DNA of 64,000 bases from NCBI GenBank assembly GCA_020633335.1, contig JACKDU010000009.1, positions 1 through 64,000 on the forward strand, read 5' to 3'. How positions within the stretch are numbered: position 1 is the stretch's first letter; each line of letters opens with the position of its first letter. The notes beneath the pieces are model-generated. The model saw only the letters and a program-made list of their open reading frames with translations. It had not been told where the DNA came from and ran no database searches. The position numbers and the translations under genes were made by a program. The DNA is from Myxococcales bacterium (GTDB lineage Bacteria > Myxococcota_A > Polyangia > Nannocystales > Nannocystaceae). This document shows, in pieces, positions 34,148 to 41,713 of this stretch.

Positions 34148-35742
34148 CAAAGCAGAGTGGCCTGGCGAAGGCGCGAAAGAGGGGGGGCATGCGACATAGA
34201 GTACACTCAAACGTAGCCACAGACGCAAATGACCGGGACGCGAACGTCGACCGTGTACGCTCTCGTCAGGCGCCCGAAGACGTGGAATCGCTGGGGCTGC
34301 CTCCTGTTGACATCATCCCGGCGAGCGAGATCACGTGGGTGCGCCCGAACATGGCAGATGCATCGGCGCTCTCCGTCTCTCCGTCCAGAGGAGCTTGGTG
34401 TCCTTCACCACGTTCCCCCGAAGAGGAGCTGAACATTTTTCGAGCGTGTCTCCGCCAAGTTCGAGTAAGTCCAAGTGAAGAAGGTGCCGCAATGTCAATT
34501 GCGGAGAAGCTCGTATCGGACTACCTTCCAATCAGCCTATATCACCAACGCTATGCCCCGATCTTTTCGCCGCCAGGTGCCGAGCATGGGAATACCTATG
34601 CGCTAGGGCGAGTCATTGCAAACGCGGATTATTGCACCGATGTCCATGTCTCGACGATGCATGTGAGTCCTCTTGACCAGACTGGGCACTTCTGGAATCA
34701 CCCCGCAATTGTTGCCATGCTCTGGATTCGGTGTGTTCGCGCGTGTAATGTTTGGTTCCTCTTTCAGAATGTCACAAGGGGGGACACTGTTCTTTCCGGT
34801 CCCGCGAAGACAGCGCTTACTGCCATGCTTGACATGTTCGGGGTTGCGTGGGAAGAGTTTGAGAAGGGTACATCTCCAATTCCGGTGGGCCACAGGCCGA
34901 ATCACTGCAAATTTGTCCTGCTGCAACGGACGATCACCCAAGGAACGGGGTTTCCTCCCAAGTTCTTCTCCGTCGTGGCACAATCCTCGGGAAATCTGTA
35001 CCATAACGCGACGTTGTCCCGGCAGGATACGCTAATAACACACGGGGGCGGTGAGATCTATAACGCGTACCGCCGAGGGTTTGAAGCTCTCTTTTCGGGG
35101 GTTGCCCCATATTCGGTAACTCACGCATCGGACGGTCAAACAGGTGTCTTCTTTGTGCCAAGCCGTCGAGCGGTGGATAATCTCTCGAGCCTCTGTGAGC
35201 CAGCGGGGTGCTGCGATGACGACAACTGCTGCGCGTGCACGACCGACTGCAGCTTTGAGAACCCATTCTCCTGGCATCTCTCGCGCCTTAGCGAGGATCC
35301 TCCTCCATGGATCTTTCTGGCGGTCGGCCACGCTGTTCCGTGCTGTGACCTCTCGCAGGAGATTATTCGCCATCTCTACAAATTTCACGTTTCGGGGGCG
35401 TATGTTCGGGTGGCGGTCGGCAATGCTTATGCCAGTTTCAAGGCTGAGATGGACAAAATGGGGGAAAGTCTGGGTGTTTCGCCGATTCCGACCGTGTTGC
35501 GAAATATCCACAATAAGTACCTTGTGACTCTGGGGAAGACGCTCGTCTCTTACGATGCCGACAATCCTCAAGATCAGTCGAAGTGGTCGTATGCGACTCG
35601 CTTTTTTGTTCTTACGGGAAGCTTGAACATCGGGAAGTGGGAAATGGCCGACTCTGTCCTCATGTGCGACACGTCGTTCTTTGGAGGGTCGACGTGGGCA
35701 GAGTATCGTGATGACTTCGACTCGTTGTGGGAAGGAGACTGA
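34144..35742 (+). CDS. Phospholipase D-superfamily protein
   Basis: A 532-aa protein with a GTG start overlapping the previous stop. Two degenerate HKD cores are visible: HCK (254-256) followed by SSGN (281-284), and HNK (456-458) followed by TGSLN (490-494). The paired arrangement is that of PLD lipases and PLD-type nucleases. The second Asp of each HKD motif is not obvious. A Cys-rich insert (CCDDDNCCAC, about 356-365) is unusual. No signal peptide. Low GC and coupling with the FG-GAP lipoprotein suggest a transferred two-gene unit. Substrate (lipid or nucleic acid) cannot be decided. Confidence 0.75.
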   Translation: MTKQSGLAKARKRGGMRHRVHSNVATDANDRDANVDRVRSRQAPEDVESLGLPPVDIIPASEITWVRPNMADASALSVSPSRGAWCPSPRSPEEELNIFRACLRQVRVSPSEEGAAMSIAEKLVSDYLPISLYHQRYAPIFSPPGAEHGNTYALGRVIANADYCTDVHVSTMHVSPLDQTGHFWNHPAIVAMLWIRCVRACNVWFLFQNVTRGDTVLSGPAKTALTAMLDMFGVAWEEFEKGTSPIPVGHRPNHCKFVLLQRTITQGTGFPPKFFSVVAQSSGNLYHNATLSRQDTLITHGGGEIYNAYRRGFEALFSGVAPYSVTHASDGQTGVFFVPSRRAVDNLSSLCEPAGCCDDDNCCACTTDCSFENPFSWHLSRLSEDPPPWIFLAVGHAVPCCDLSQEIIRHLYKFHVSGAYVRVAVGNAYASFKAEMDKMGESLGVSPIPTVLRNIHNKYLVTLGKTLVSYDADNPQDQSKWSYATRFFVLTGSLNIGKWEMADSVLMCDTSFFGGSTWAEYRDDFDSLWEGD

Positions 35743-35751
35743 CCTCCCCCC

Positions 35752-36433
35752 CGGATCTCACCGCCGCCTTGAGGTTGTCGGGGACGAGGCTCTTGGGGGC
35801 GCCGCCGAGCTCCTCGAAGGCCTCGACGTGGAGGCGGATTCAGGTAGCGATGCTCTGATCGTGGGCGAGCCTGCAGACCATCCGCCGGCTCTGCACCATC
35901 ACCAGGACGAAGACCCAGGTCTTGCGGAGCGTCCCGGTGCTCGGGTCGTAGAAGCGGCCGAGGTAGCCGAAGTCGATCTGGGCCTCGCCCGCGGGCGCAT
36001 CGATCGGGATCGCCACGTCGCCCTCCGTCGGCCCCTTGGCGACCGCGAGGCGCCGGCAGAGGCGCTTCACCGCCGAGTACGAGCCCGTGAAGTCCTCCCT
36101 CTCGCGCTGCAGCCAGTCGTAGATCGCTCGCGGGCTGGCGCCCTCGTCGTGGAGCGCCTCGATCTCCGACCGCCACTCGGCGACCGAGGAGACCTCCTGC
36201 TTCGGACGCTCCTTCGTCAGCTTGGCGTCGACCAGGGCGCGGAGTTCCTCGAGCTCGGGGAGCGCGGCCGGATCGCCGACGAGGAGCCCCTCCTCGGCGA
36301 AGACCCCGCGATAGCGGCGCTCCGTGTTCGGGCTCATCGCCAGCGCCCGCGCGACCTCTCGTGGACGGCGGCCGAGGCGGTGGAGACGGACGAGTTCTTG
36401 AAGGCGGTGCATGTCACTCCGTTGAGCACTCAT
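35752..36433 (-). pseudogene. IS21 istA remnant with in-frame stop
   Basis: From 36433 the frame reads MSAQRSDMHRLQELVRLHRL with helix-turn-helix, then PAGEAQIDFGYLGRFYD (first Asp of the DDE core) and LAHDQSIAT, where TGA occurs in place of an expected Trp. The frame continues as IRLHVEAFEELGGAPKSLVP, DNLKAAV and stops matching near 35752, next to the PLD gene. It has lost the last third of the protein and all of istB. Confidence 0.85.
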
Positions 36434-36495
36434 GCGCCGGAGGGTGCACGGGTGCCTGCGCGTTCTGCGAGGTTGTGGCCGCGGCTCGGCCTGCT

Positions 36496-36705
36496 GGGAT
36501 CAGCTTGGGCGTCCCGGCGGGATCAGCTTGGGTGTCCCGGCGGGGTCAGCTTGGGTGTCCCGGCGGGATCAGCTTGGGTGTCCCGGCGCCGCTCAGCAGG
36601 AGTCGGTCGTTGACCCCTCGGAGAGGAAGTCGGGATCAGCTTGGGTGTCCCCGAGGCGATCAGCATGGGTGTCTCGGGCGGGGATCAGCTTGGGTGTCCC
36701 CGCTC
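36496..36705. repeat. IS21-type multiple terminal repeats (23-bp unit)
   Basis: Four direct 23-bp units starting GGGATCAGCTTGGGTGTCCC at 36496, 36519, 36542 and 36565, and three looser copies near 36632, 36656 and 36682. They lie immediately upstream of the istA remnant and have the shape of IS21 transposase-binding terminal repeats. Not a CRISPR: there are no unique spacers between the first four. Confidence 0.7.
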
Positions 36706-36756
36706 GGATCACATAGCCCGTTCCGTGACACAAGGGCCGCGGCTTCTGCCCGTCGT

Positions 36757-36840
36757 GCATGGGCCGGCGGATGGCCGAGGGGGCGGCGCTCCTGGTCGAC
36801 CACGTCTTGCCGGTGGTCGGCTACCGCCAGTGGGTGCTCT
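36757..36840 (+). pseudogene. IS91-type transposase fragment (N-terminal)
   Basis: Encodes GRRMAEGAALLVDHVLPVVG and YRQWVLS, the zinc-binding/N-terminal region of IS91-like (Y2) transposases common in myxobacteria. It is broken off by IS66-derived DNA; the C-terminal part resumes at 37127. Confidence 0.6.
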
Positions 36841-36990
36841 CGGGGGCGCGGTGGTGCGGCTTCGCGGCCAGGTCGACGGTCGACGCGGAGGCGCTCGGGC
36901 GCGTGCTCGACGTCCTGGAGGGCCGGCGATGCTGCCGATAGGGAGGCGGGTCTTCGTGTGCACGGAGCCGCAGGACATGCGACGCGGCTG
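36840..36990 (+). pseudogene. IS66 tnpA/tnpB fragment inserted in the IS91 remnant
   Basis: Almost the same sequence as 31978-32117: the tnpA end (LGRVLDVLEGRRCCR) and the tnpB start (VCTEPQDMRRG), then a stop. It sits between the two IS91 pieces. Confidence 0.7.
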
Positions 36991-37126
36991 AGGAGCACGG
37001 CGTCCCAGCGGGACGATGTCGGCGCGCCGAGTGCGCGTTTGGCCTCCGCGGGCGGTGGGCTACCCCGCGCCTTCCTCGAATTCCCGCTTCAAACCCCTTA
37101 ACCGCAGCCGCCGCCGCATACGGTCT

Positions 37127-37400
37127 CCCCCTACGGCCTCCAGCTCCACGCGGCGACGACCGTCGACGGCCGCGACCGCCGGCGACTCGAGGGTGTCTGC
37201 CGCTACCTGCTCCGCCCGCCCTTCGCCCACGATGCCATCGAGGCCCTCGCGGACGGCCGCGTCCGCGTGCACCTCAAGTCGCCCTCACGCCGAGGCGTCG
37301 CGTTCGCCGACATGTCCGTCGACACCTTCCTCAGCCGCTTGTGCGCCCTGGTGCCGCCGCCGCGCTTCCACATGACCCGCTACTACGGGGTCTTCGCCAG
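37127..37400 (+). pseudogene. IS91-type transposase fragment (C-terminal)
   Basis: Reads YGLQLHAATTVDGRDRRRLE, CRYLLRPPFAHDAIEAL, VRVHLKSPSRRG and PPPRFHMTRYYGVFAS, the Y2 transposase C-terminal region (RYLARPP, PPPRFH-x-x-RYHGV). The catalytic Tyr region is missing. Confidence 0.7.
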
Positions 37401-37416
37401 CTGCGGAAAACGGCCC

Positions 37417-37512
37417 ATCGTGATCGCCCAGATCGGTCCATCGTGATCGCCCAGATCGGCATCGTGATCGCCCAGATCGGCATCAGGATCGCCTAGATCG
37501 GCCATCGTGATC
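37417..37512. repeat. Tandem 21-bp repeats, likely terminus of another IS21-type element
   Basis: ATCGTGATCGCCCAGATCGG occurs at 37417, 37440, 37461 and, changed, at 37482, with a partial copy at 37503. The period is 21-23 bp. A transposase fragment on the minus strand lies 180 bp to the right, so this is best read as multiple terminal repeats. Confidence 0.6.
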
Positions 37513-37689
37513 ACGGGCGAGCCTCCGCGTGATACGCGCGTTCGTGCTCACCGTCGCCGCCTCGCTCGTGCTCGCCGTCGTCGTCGGGCTCGTGCTCGTC
37601 GGGCTCGCGCTCGTCGGGCTCGTCGACCGTGAGGTCGAGGTCGGCGCCCGAGCGGGCGACTCCAGCGCGTCCTCGCCCGGGCTCGCCGT

Positions 37690-37815
37690 CATCGTCGTCG
37701 GCGCCTCCAGCGGAGGTCGACCCACTCGCCGACGTACTCGACCGGGACCTCGCAGAAGCCGCCGCCCCAGCGGACCGTGCCGTCTCGGCGCGCGCACGCG
37801 TCCCCGGGCTCATCG
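37690..37815 (-). pseudogene. Transposase fragment (IstA-like barrel)
   Basis: On the minus strand the frame reads ARRDGTVRWGGGFCEVPVEY and then VGEWVDLRW, which looks like the C-terminal barrel of an IS21/Mu-type transposase (GG-x-x-YEVP-x(3)-VG). The surrounding 37513-37690 encodes only low-complexity repeats on either strand, and no gene is called there. Confidence 0.45.
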
Positions 37816-37920
37816 GTCACGGCGAGCTCGTCGTCGTCGCCGTCGTCCTCGAGAGCGCCGAGGCAGACCTTCGCCCGTGCTTTGCCAGAAGCAGTCCAGC
37901 CAAGTCACTCCGTGTCACCC

Positions 37921-37996
37921 GAGGGCGCAGAGCGCCCTCACCAGAACGCCCGATTTCGTGGGATTGCGGCCGTTCGGCGCGGGGGGGGCGTTCTGG
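37921..37996. other. Two perfect hairpins near the right element edge
   Basis: GAGGGCG/CGCCCTC at 37921-37939 with a five-base loop, and an 11-bp perfect inverted repeat CCAGAACGCCC (37941-37951) and GGGCGTTCTGG (37986-37996), which encloses a G8 tract. They lie just inside the right copy of the 16-bp direct repeat. Role unknown; recombination end or terminator are options. Confidence 0.5.
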
Positions 37997-38014
37997 CGAG
38001 GGGCGCGGCGAGAT

Positions 38015-38030
38015 TCGCTTGGTCTCGCCG
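38015..38030 (+). other. Candidate attachment site, right (attR)
   Basis: TCGCTTGGTCTCGCCG, identical and parallel to 12764-12779. To its right the sequence runs into the R repeat (copy 3) and a backbone gene; to its left are IS remnants. With the left copy it would define an element of about 25.3 kb. Confidence 0.5.
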
Positions 38031-38112
38031 CCGTTGGCGTTGTTGCTCGTCGGTTACAGATGCCCGATCTGCGCCCTCCTCGCGCCTAGCCAGCGACGAC
38101 GATCCCGACGCG

Positions 38113-38143
38113 AGGTGGGTCGATACGTCGCGGTCGAGGCACT
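38113..38143 (-). repeat. R repeat, copy 3
   Basis: Same 29-31 bp as copies 1 and 2. It lies 43 bp past the stop codon of the minus-strand lipoprotein gene at 38186-39535 and is inverted relative to copy 2. Removal of the element would bring copies 2 and 3 together as an inverted pair between two convergent genes. Confidence 0.8.
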
Positions 38144-38185
38144 GGCGCCGAAGCGGTCGCGCCTGGGATCGCCGAAGAAGGTGGG

Positions 38186-39535
38186 TCAGCGACAGTGGAT
38201 CGTGCCGTGGACTCTGCGACGGGTGAGGAGCTCGGCGCTCGTGGGCCCCGCTTGGCCGCTTGTCTCGCGCCGGAGGGCCGGCCGGATCCGGATCAGCCAG
38301 GGGTCGTCGGGCCCGCCGATGCTCAGGGAGGAGTGGGGCGTTTGGTCGCGCTGCGCCTCGGCGATCGGGCTCTGCACCCACTCGCCCTCGCGCCGCGACC
38401 AGAGCGTGCCGTCCGCCAGGAGGGCCCACGGCGTCCCGTGCTCGACGCCGACGAGCGCGCCGATAGCGACGTCGCCCTGGACCCGCTCGACGACCCATCG
38501 GGTCTCGTCCCACCACGCGAGCGCGGGGCCGCGGCGGAGCCACGGTCGCCCCTGCGGGTCGACGTTCACGAGGATGAGGCGGGCGTCGCTCTCGCCGAGC
38601 TCGGGCGAGGGGAGGCGCTCGACGCCGTGTCCACGCCAGCGAAACAAGCTCGGTGGCTCGGTGTACACGACGATCATGCCGACCTCGTCGGCGCTGACCA
38701 AGGTCGCATGCTCGACGGGCTCGTCGACGAGGCGGGTGACCTCGGGCTCGCCCTCGGCGCGCGCCCAGGCCATCAACCAGATCCCGCGCTCCGGGTCGCG
38801 GACGAGCGTCAGCGCCGGCCCGGCGGGGGCGACGGAGGTGGCGAGGACGGCGATCTTCGTCGGGTCGAGCGCGTCGTTGGCGAAGCGCGGGGCCGGCCCG
38901 TCGCCCTGGAGGCGCACGAAGCGAGGCGGGTCGCTGGCGAAGCCGAGCACGCCCTCGCCCTGGTCGTAGAGGCCCCAGACGCCCCGCTCTTCGCGTTTCC
39001 AGCGATCCCCGACGAGGCGAAAGCCGCGGTACTCGCTGGCCTCGCCGGCGGCGAAGAGCGCGAGGACGTGGAGATCGCGGGTCGAGGGGCCGACGACCTC
39101 CGAGAGGAGAGCGAGCGGCAGGCGCGAGGGGCCCGGGTCGAGATCGTGGCTGGCGATCACGGTCGCGGCGGCCTCCGGTGCTCTCGGCGTCGTCGGCGTC
39201 GCGCGGGGAGCGAGGGGGGCGAGCACGTCGATTCGTCCGACTTCACCCGTCACGTAGTGCACGACGGGGTGCCCCGCGACCGTCGACACCTCGATCCCGG
39301 GCGGGCAGCCCTCGTAGAGCACGTGGAGCGGTGGGCCCTCGGGGAGCTCGGGGCGCTCGGAGAGCTCGGGGGGCGCGCTCTCTGGCGCCGGCGCCGGAGC
39401 GATACGTGTCGCGTCGACGCTCGGCGTATTCGCAGAAGCAGCAGGAGTCGGCGACTCCGTCGACGTGCAGGCGAGGATCGACGTCACGCACGTCAAGCAC
39501 GCGGCTCGATGGGCCCGTTTGCGGAGGAGATCCAC
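38186..39535 (-). CDS. Lipoprotein of unknown function, propeller-like
   Basis: A 449-aa protein with a GTG start at 39535. The signal peptide AACLTCVTSILAC contains the lipobox, followed by an Ala/Pro/Ser-rich linker (25-65). The rest has repeated short beta strands with Asp/Gly turns (DRWKREERGVWGLYDQGEG, GVEHGTPWALLADGTLWSRR), like a two-component-sensor-type propeller. No catalytic residues stand out. Its 3' part contains GGCCGCTTGTCTCGC (38254-38268), one base off the iteron-like motif. It is the first backbone gene right of the element. Confidence 0.8.
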   Translation of the reverse strand: MDLLRKRAHRAACLTCVTSILACTSTESPTPAASANTPSVDATRIAPAPAPESAPPELSERPELPEGPPLHVLYEGCPPGIEVSTVAGHPVVHYVTGEVGRIDVLAPLAPRATPTTPRAPEAAATVIASHDLDPGPSRLPLALLSEVVGPSTRDLHVLALFAAGEASEYRGFRLVGDRWKREERGVWGLYDQGEGVLGFASDPPRFVRLQGDGPAPRFANDALDPTKIAVLATSVAPAGPALTLVRDPERGIWLMAWARAEGEPEVTRLVDEPVEHATLVSADEVGMIVVYTEPPSLFRWRGHGVERLPSPELGESDARLILVNVDPQGRPWLRRGPALAWWDETRWVVERVQGDVAIGALVGVEHGTPWALLADGTLWSRREGEWVQSPIAEAQRDQTPHSSLSIGGPDDPWLIRIRPALRRETSGQAGPTSAELLTRRRVHGTIHCR

Positions 39536-40058
39536 GCGATTCGCACCCTACCAGCCGCGGCCGGCAAATGACAGGTCCAGCCGGGTTCGAGTGGACATAC
39601 ATCCATTAGCTCCGGCCAGATCAGCCCTGAACGTCGACACTCCGGGTCGACATCGCGGCAAGCGAATGCCACCTCGGATTCCCCGCGATCGGCCGGAGCG
39701 GCCGCCCATGCGCGATTGTGGCCGCCCTGGCGACCTCGGGGGGGGCGCGTCTCCACGCCGGGGTGATCCGGGCGCCGCCGGTGAGCCCGGGCACGGCCCC
39801 GACGCCGGGCGCGGGGGCGCGCCCGGGCGGCTGCGCCGGGTCCCGGGCGAGCGGCCGGGTGCCCGCCGTGTCGGCCTCGATCGCCGCCGAGGCGGCCGAT
39901 CGGCGGCGAATCGCCGGTGTCGATCGCCCGCGTCCGCGGCCGCCGAACGACGGGCCGGTCGGCCGGTCGCCCGCGCTGATCCGGCCGAGATCATCGGCCG
40001 CGCCCGCGGGGCGCGAGATGGTCTGAACCAGACAACGGGCCGCGCGTAGATTCTTGTC
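39536..40058. other. Intergenic stretch without a convincing gene
   Basis: A 523-bp region. Open frames exist on both strands (for example about 39465-40049), but they show no family motif, no ribosome site and use arginine- and proline-rich non-coding-type residues. The centre (39770-40020) is extremely GC-rich with many GGCCG palindromes. Promoters for the flanking divergent genes must lie here but none is recognisable. Confidence 0.5.
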
Positions 40059-40322
40059 ATGCGCCTCGTCATCGACACGTTCAACCTCAACCACGTCGAG
40101 CGGATGCTCTGCGTCGAAGCCCTCAACCTGGCCGGCTCCATCGTCGAGGCGGCGGCCCTCCTCGGGATCACCCGCCACGCCCTCAAGCGCCGGATCATCA
40201 AGCACAACATCGCCTGGCCGCCCCCGCGGCAGGCGATCGCGGTCGACCCCGCGGGTCCGGGCCGGGACGCCTCGTCCTCCGCCCCCGCCGTCTCCGCCGT
40301 CCACGCGGTCCGCTTCGATTAA
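40059..40322 (+). CDS. Fis/NtrC-type helix-turn-helix protein
   Basis: An 87-aa protein. Residues 10-55 (LNHVERMLCVEALNLAGSIV, EAAALLGITRHALKRRIIKH) are the HTH_8/Fis fold that forms the C-terminus of sigma-54 activators. It stands alone, without receiver or AAA+ domain, so it would be a small nucleoid-like or regulatory DNA-binding protein. The last 30 residues are disordered. A strong terminator follows 36 bp after the stop, showing that it is a single-gene unit. Confidence 0.8.
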   Translation: MRLVIDTFNLNHVERMLCVEALNLAGSIVEAAALLGITRHALKRRIIKHNIAWPPPRQAIAVDPAGPGRDASSSAPAVSAVHAVRFD

Positions 40323-40358
40323 GGCCGTCCTCGACGGTCGTCAGCGCCAACGAGGCGG

Positions 40359-40398
40359 TGGCGCGGCCCCTTCGGGGGTCGCGCCATTCGTCTTTTCT
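40359..40398 (+). terminator. Rho-independent terminator with UUCG loop
   Basis: The arm TGGCGCGGCCCC, loop TTCG and arm GGGGTCGCGCCA form a 12-bp stem (one G-U pair), followed by TTCGTCTTTTCT. It ends the Fis-type gene. Confidence 0.85.
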
Positions 40399-40401
40399 AT
40401 G

Positions 40402-40423
40402 CACATGACGCTTGGGTCATGTG
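40402..40423. other. Perfect 8-bp inverted repeat
   Basis: CACATGAC, loop GCTTGG, GTCATGTG. It lies 13 bp past the stop codon of the minus-strand lipoprotein gene at 40436 and could end its message, or be an operator-like palindrome. Lower GC than its surroundings. Confidence 0.5.
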
Positions 40424-40435
40424 TAATGAATTGAT

Positions 40436-41635
40436 CTACTTGCCCCTCTTCTTGCTGGGCTTGGGGGCGGCCTGATCGTGGGTCCAGGTGCACTCGGGGA
40501 TCCCGAGCGCCTCCTGGTACGCGCAATTGCCGGCGACCACCTCGTCCGAGAGGCGCTGGACCTCCTCGCTGTCGCTCTCCTCGACCGCCTGGAGGAGCCC
40601 CTCCCAGGCCGCGAGGTAGCGCTCGCCCGAGAGCTTGTCGCCGAGGCGGCTCTCCATGTCCGGGAGGATGAGGCGGCTGTAGGTCGCGCCCTCGGTGACG
40701 CTGGCGAGGCCGGCCGGCGTCCCCAGGAGCTCGGGGTGGGAGGCGACCTCGGAGCAGTACTTGCGGGCGCGCTTGGCGAAGGCGATCGCCAGCTCGCGGG
40801 TGATCGCCGGCGGGTCGAGCTTGTCGGGGGGGCCGGCGAGCATCGCCTCGATCGTCGCGATCGCCGGGGTGTTCTTGTCCTGGAGGCGATCGGCGATCAG
40901 GGCGAAGGCGGCGGCCGCCCGGCGGGCGCCGAGGACCCCGCCGGTCGCGTGGGCGCCGTTCACCTCGGCGAGGAGGCGGCGCTGGGCGGCGGTGAAGATC
41001 CGCTTCTCGATCGCCTGACGGGCGGGGAGGAGGACCCGGTCCCAGCCCTCCGCCGGGCCGGCGAGGGCGATCCGACCGTCGGCGAAGCGGGCGGCGATCG
41101 TCTCGCCGAGGGCCTCGGTGGCGAGCGTGTCGGCGAGCGTCGGGGCGACGAATTCCCAGCCGCACTCGGCCGCCGCCCAGGCGCCCGGGCGATCGTCCGC
41201 GCCCTCGGCCGCCCGCCTCAGCTGCTCTCGGAGCCAGGTGGCGACCCGGGCGTCGACGGCCGCGAAGGCGGCGATCTGGGCCTCCTGGCCGCTCGCGCTC
41301 CGGAGGCCGGCGGCGAGGTCGGTCGCCTTGCCGCCGCCGAGGTCGCGATCGATCGCCTCGAGGAACGCGCCGATCGGCGCGAGCTCGGGGCCGGGCGCCT
41401 GCGGGGGCCCGCTCGGGCTCCGGAGCGCGCTCATCGGCGCGAGCGCGGCGTCGCAGGCGGGGACCGCCGCCCGCGGCGGGGCGATCGGCTCGCGCGGCGG
41501 CGGGGCGAGGGTCGGCTCGGCGGGCGCGGGCGCGGGCGCGTTCGCCTGTGCGTCGGCCGGGGCGGGGCCGCTGCTCGCCGGCGCGTCGCAGGCGGCGACG
41601 AGGAGGAGGACGGAGAGGCGGACGAGTCGGGGCAT
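40436..41635 (-). CDS. Lipoprotein of unknown function
   Basis: A 399-aa lipoprotein. GGAG lies seven bases before the ATG at 41635. The signal peptide RLSVLLLVAACDAP is followed by a Pro/Ala linker to about 75. The mature domain is all-helical (IGAFLEAIDRDL, LREQLRRAAEG, QAIEKRIFTAAQRRLLAEV) and ends in a Lys/Pro tail with a Cys pair (NCAYQEALGIPECTW). No known family was recognised. Confidence 0.82.
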   Translation of the reverse strand: MPRLVRLSVLLLVAACDAPASSGPAPADAQANAPAPAPAEPTLAPPPREPIAPPRAAVPACDAALAPMSALRSPSGPPQAPGPELAPIGAFLEAIDRDLGGGKATDLAAGLRSASGQEAQIAAFAAVDARVATWLREQLRRAAEGADDRPGAWAAAECGWEFVAPTLADTLATEALGETIAARFADGRIALAGPAEGWDRVLLPARQAIEKRIFTAAQRRLLAEVNGAHATGGVLGARRAAAAFALIADRLQDKNTPAIATIEAMLAGPPDKLDPPAITRELAIAFAKRARKYCSEVASHPELLGTPAGLASVTEGATYSRLILPDMESRLGDKLSGERYLAAWEGLLQAVEESDSEEVQRLSDEVVAGNCAYQEALGIPECTWTHDQAAPKPSKKRGK

Positions 41636-41693
41636 CGGGGCTCCTCGGCGCGCGGCGGCGTCGATCGTCGGCGCGCCCGAGGAGACTACAGGA

Positions 41694-41706
41694 GGCGGGC
41701 GCCCGC
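41694..41706 (-). terminator. GGCGGGCGCCCGC palindrome after a stop codon
   Basis: The same 13-bp palindrome as at 7220 and 7296, eight bases past the stop codon of the nitroreductase gene (minus strand). No T-run. Confidence 0.4.
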
Positions 41707-41713
41707 GGGGACC

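Noticed and set aside
36496..36705. Evenly spaced direct repeats resembling a CRISPR array
   Set aside because: The 23-bp units are contiguous without unique spacers and lie at the end of an istA remnant; they fit IS21 terminal repeats.
37417..37512. 21-bp repeats as a second CRISPR-like array
   Set aside because: No spacers, no cas genes, and adjacent transposase fragments.
37529..38089. Plus-strand frame with a hydrophobic N-terminus (MIRAFVLTVAASLVLAVVVG)
   Set aside because: The hydrophobic repeat is the mirror of GAGCACGAGC-type repeats, and the rest is Arg-rich; it overlaps a transposase fragment on the other strand.
39465..40049. 194-codon plus-strand frame in the 39536-40058 gap
   Set aside because: No ribosome site, Arg/Pro-rich, overlaps the start of the lipoprotein gene on the other strand, and has no recognisable fold.
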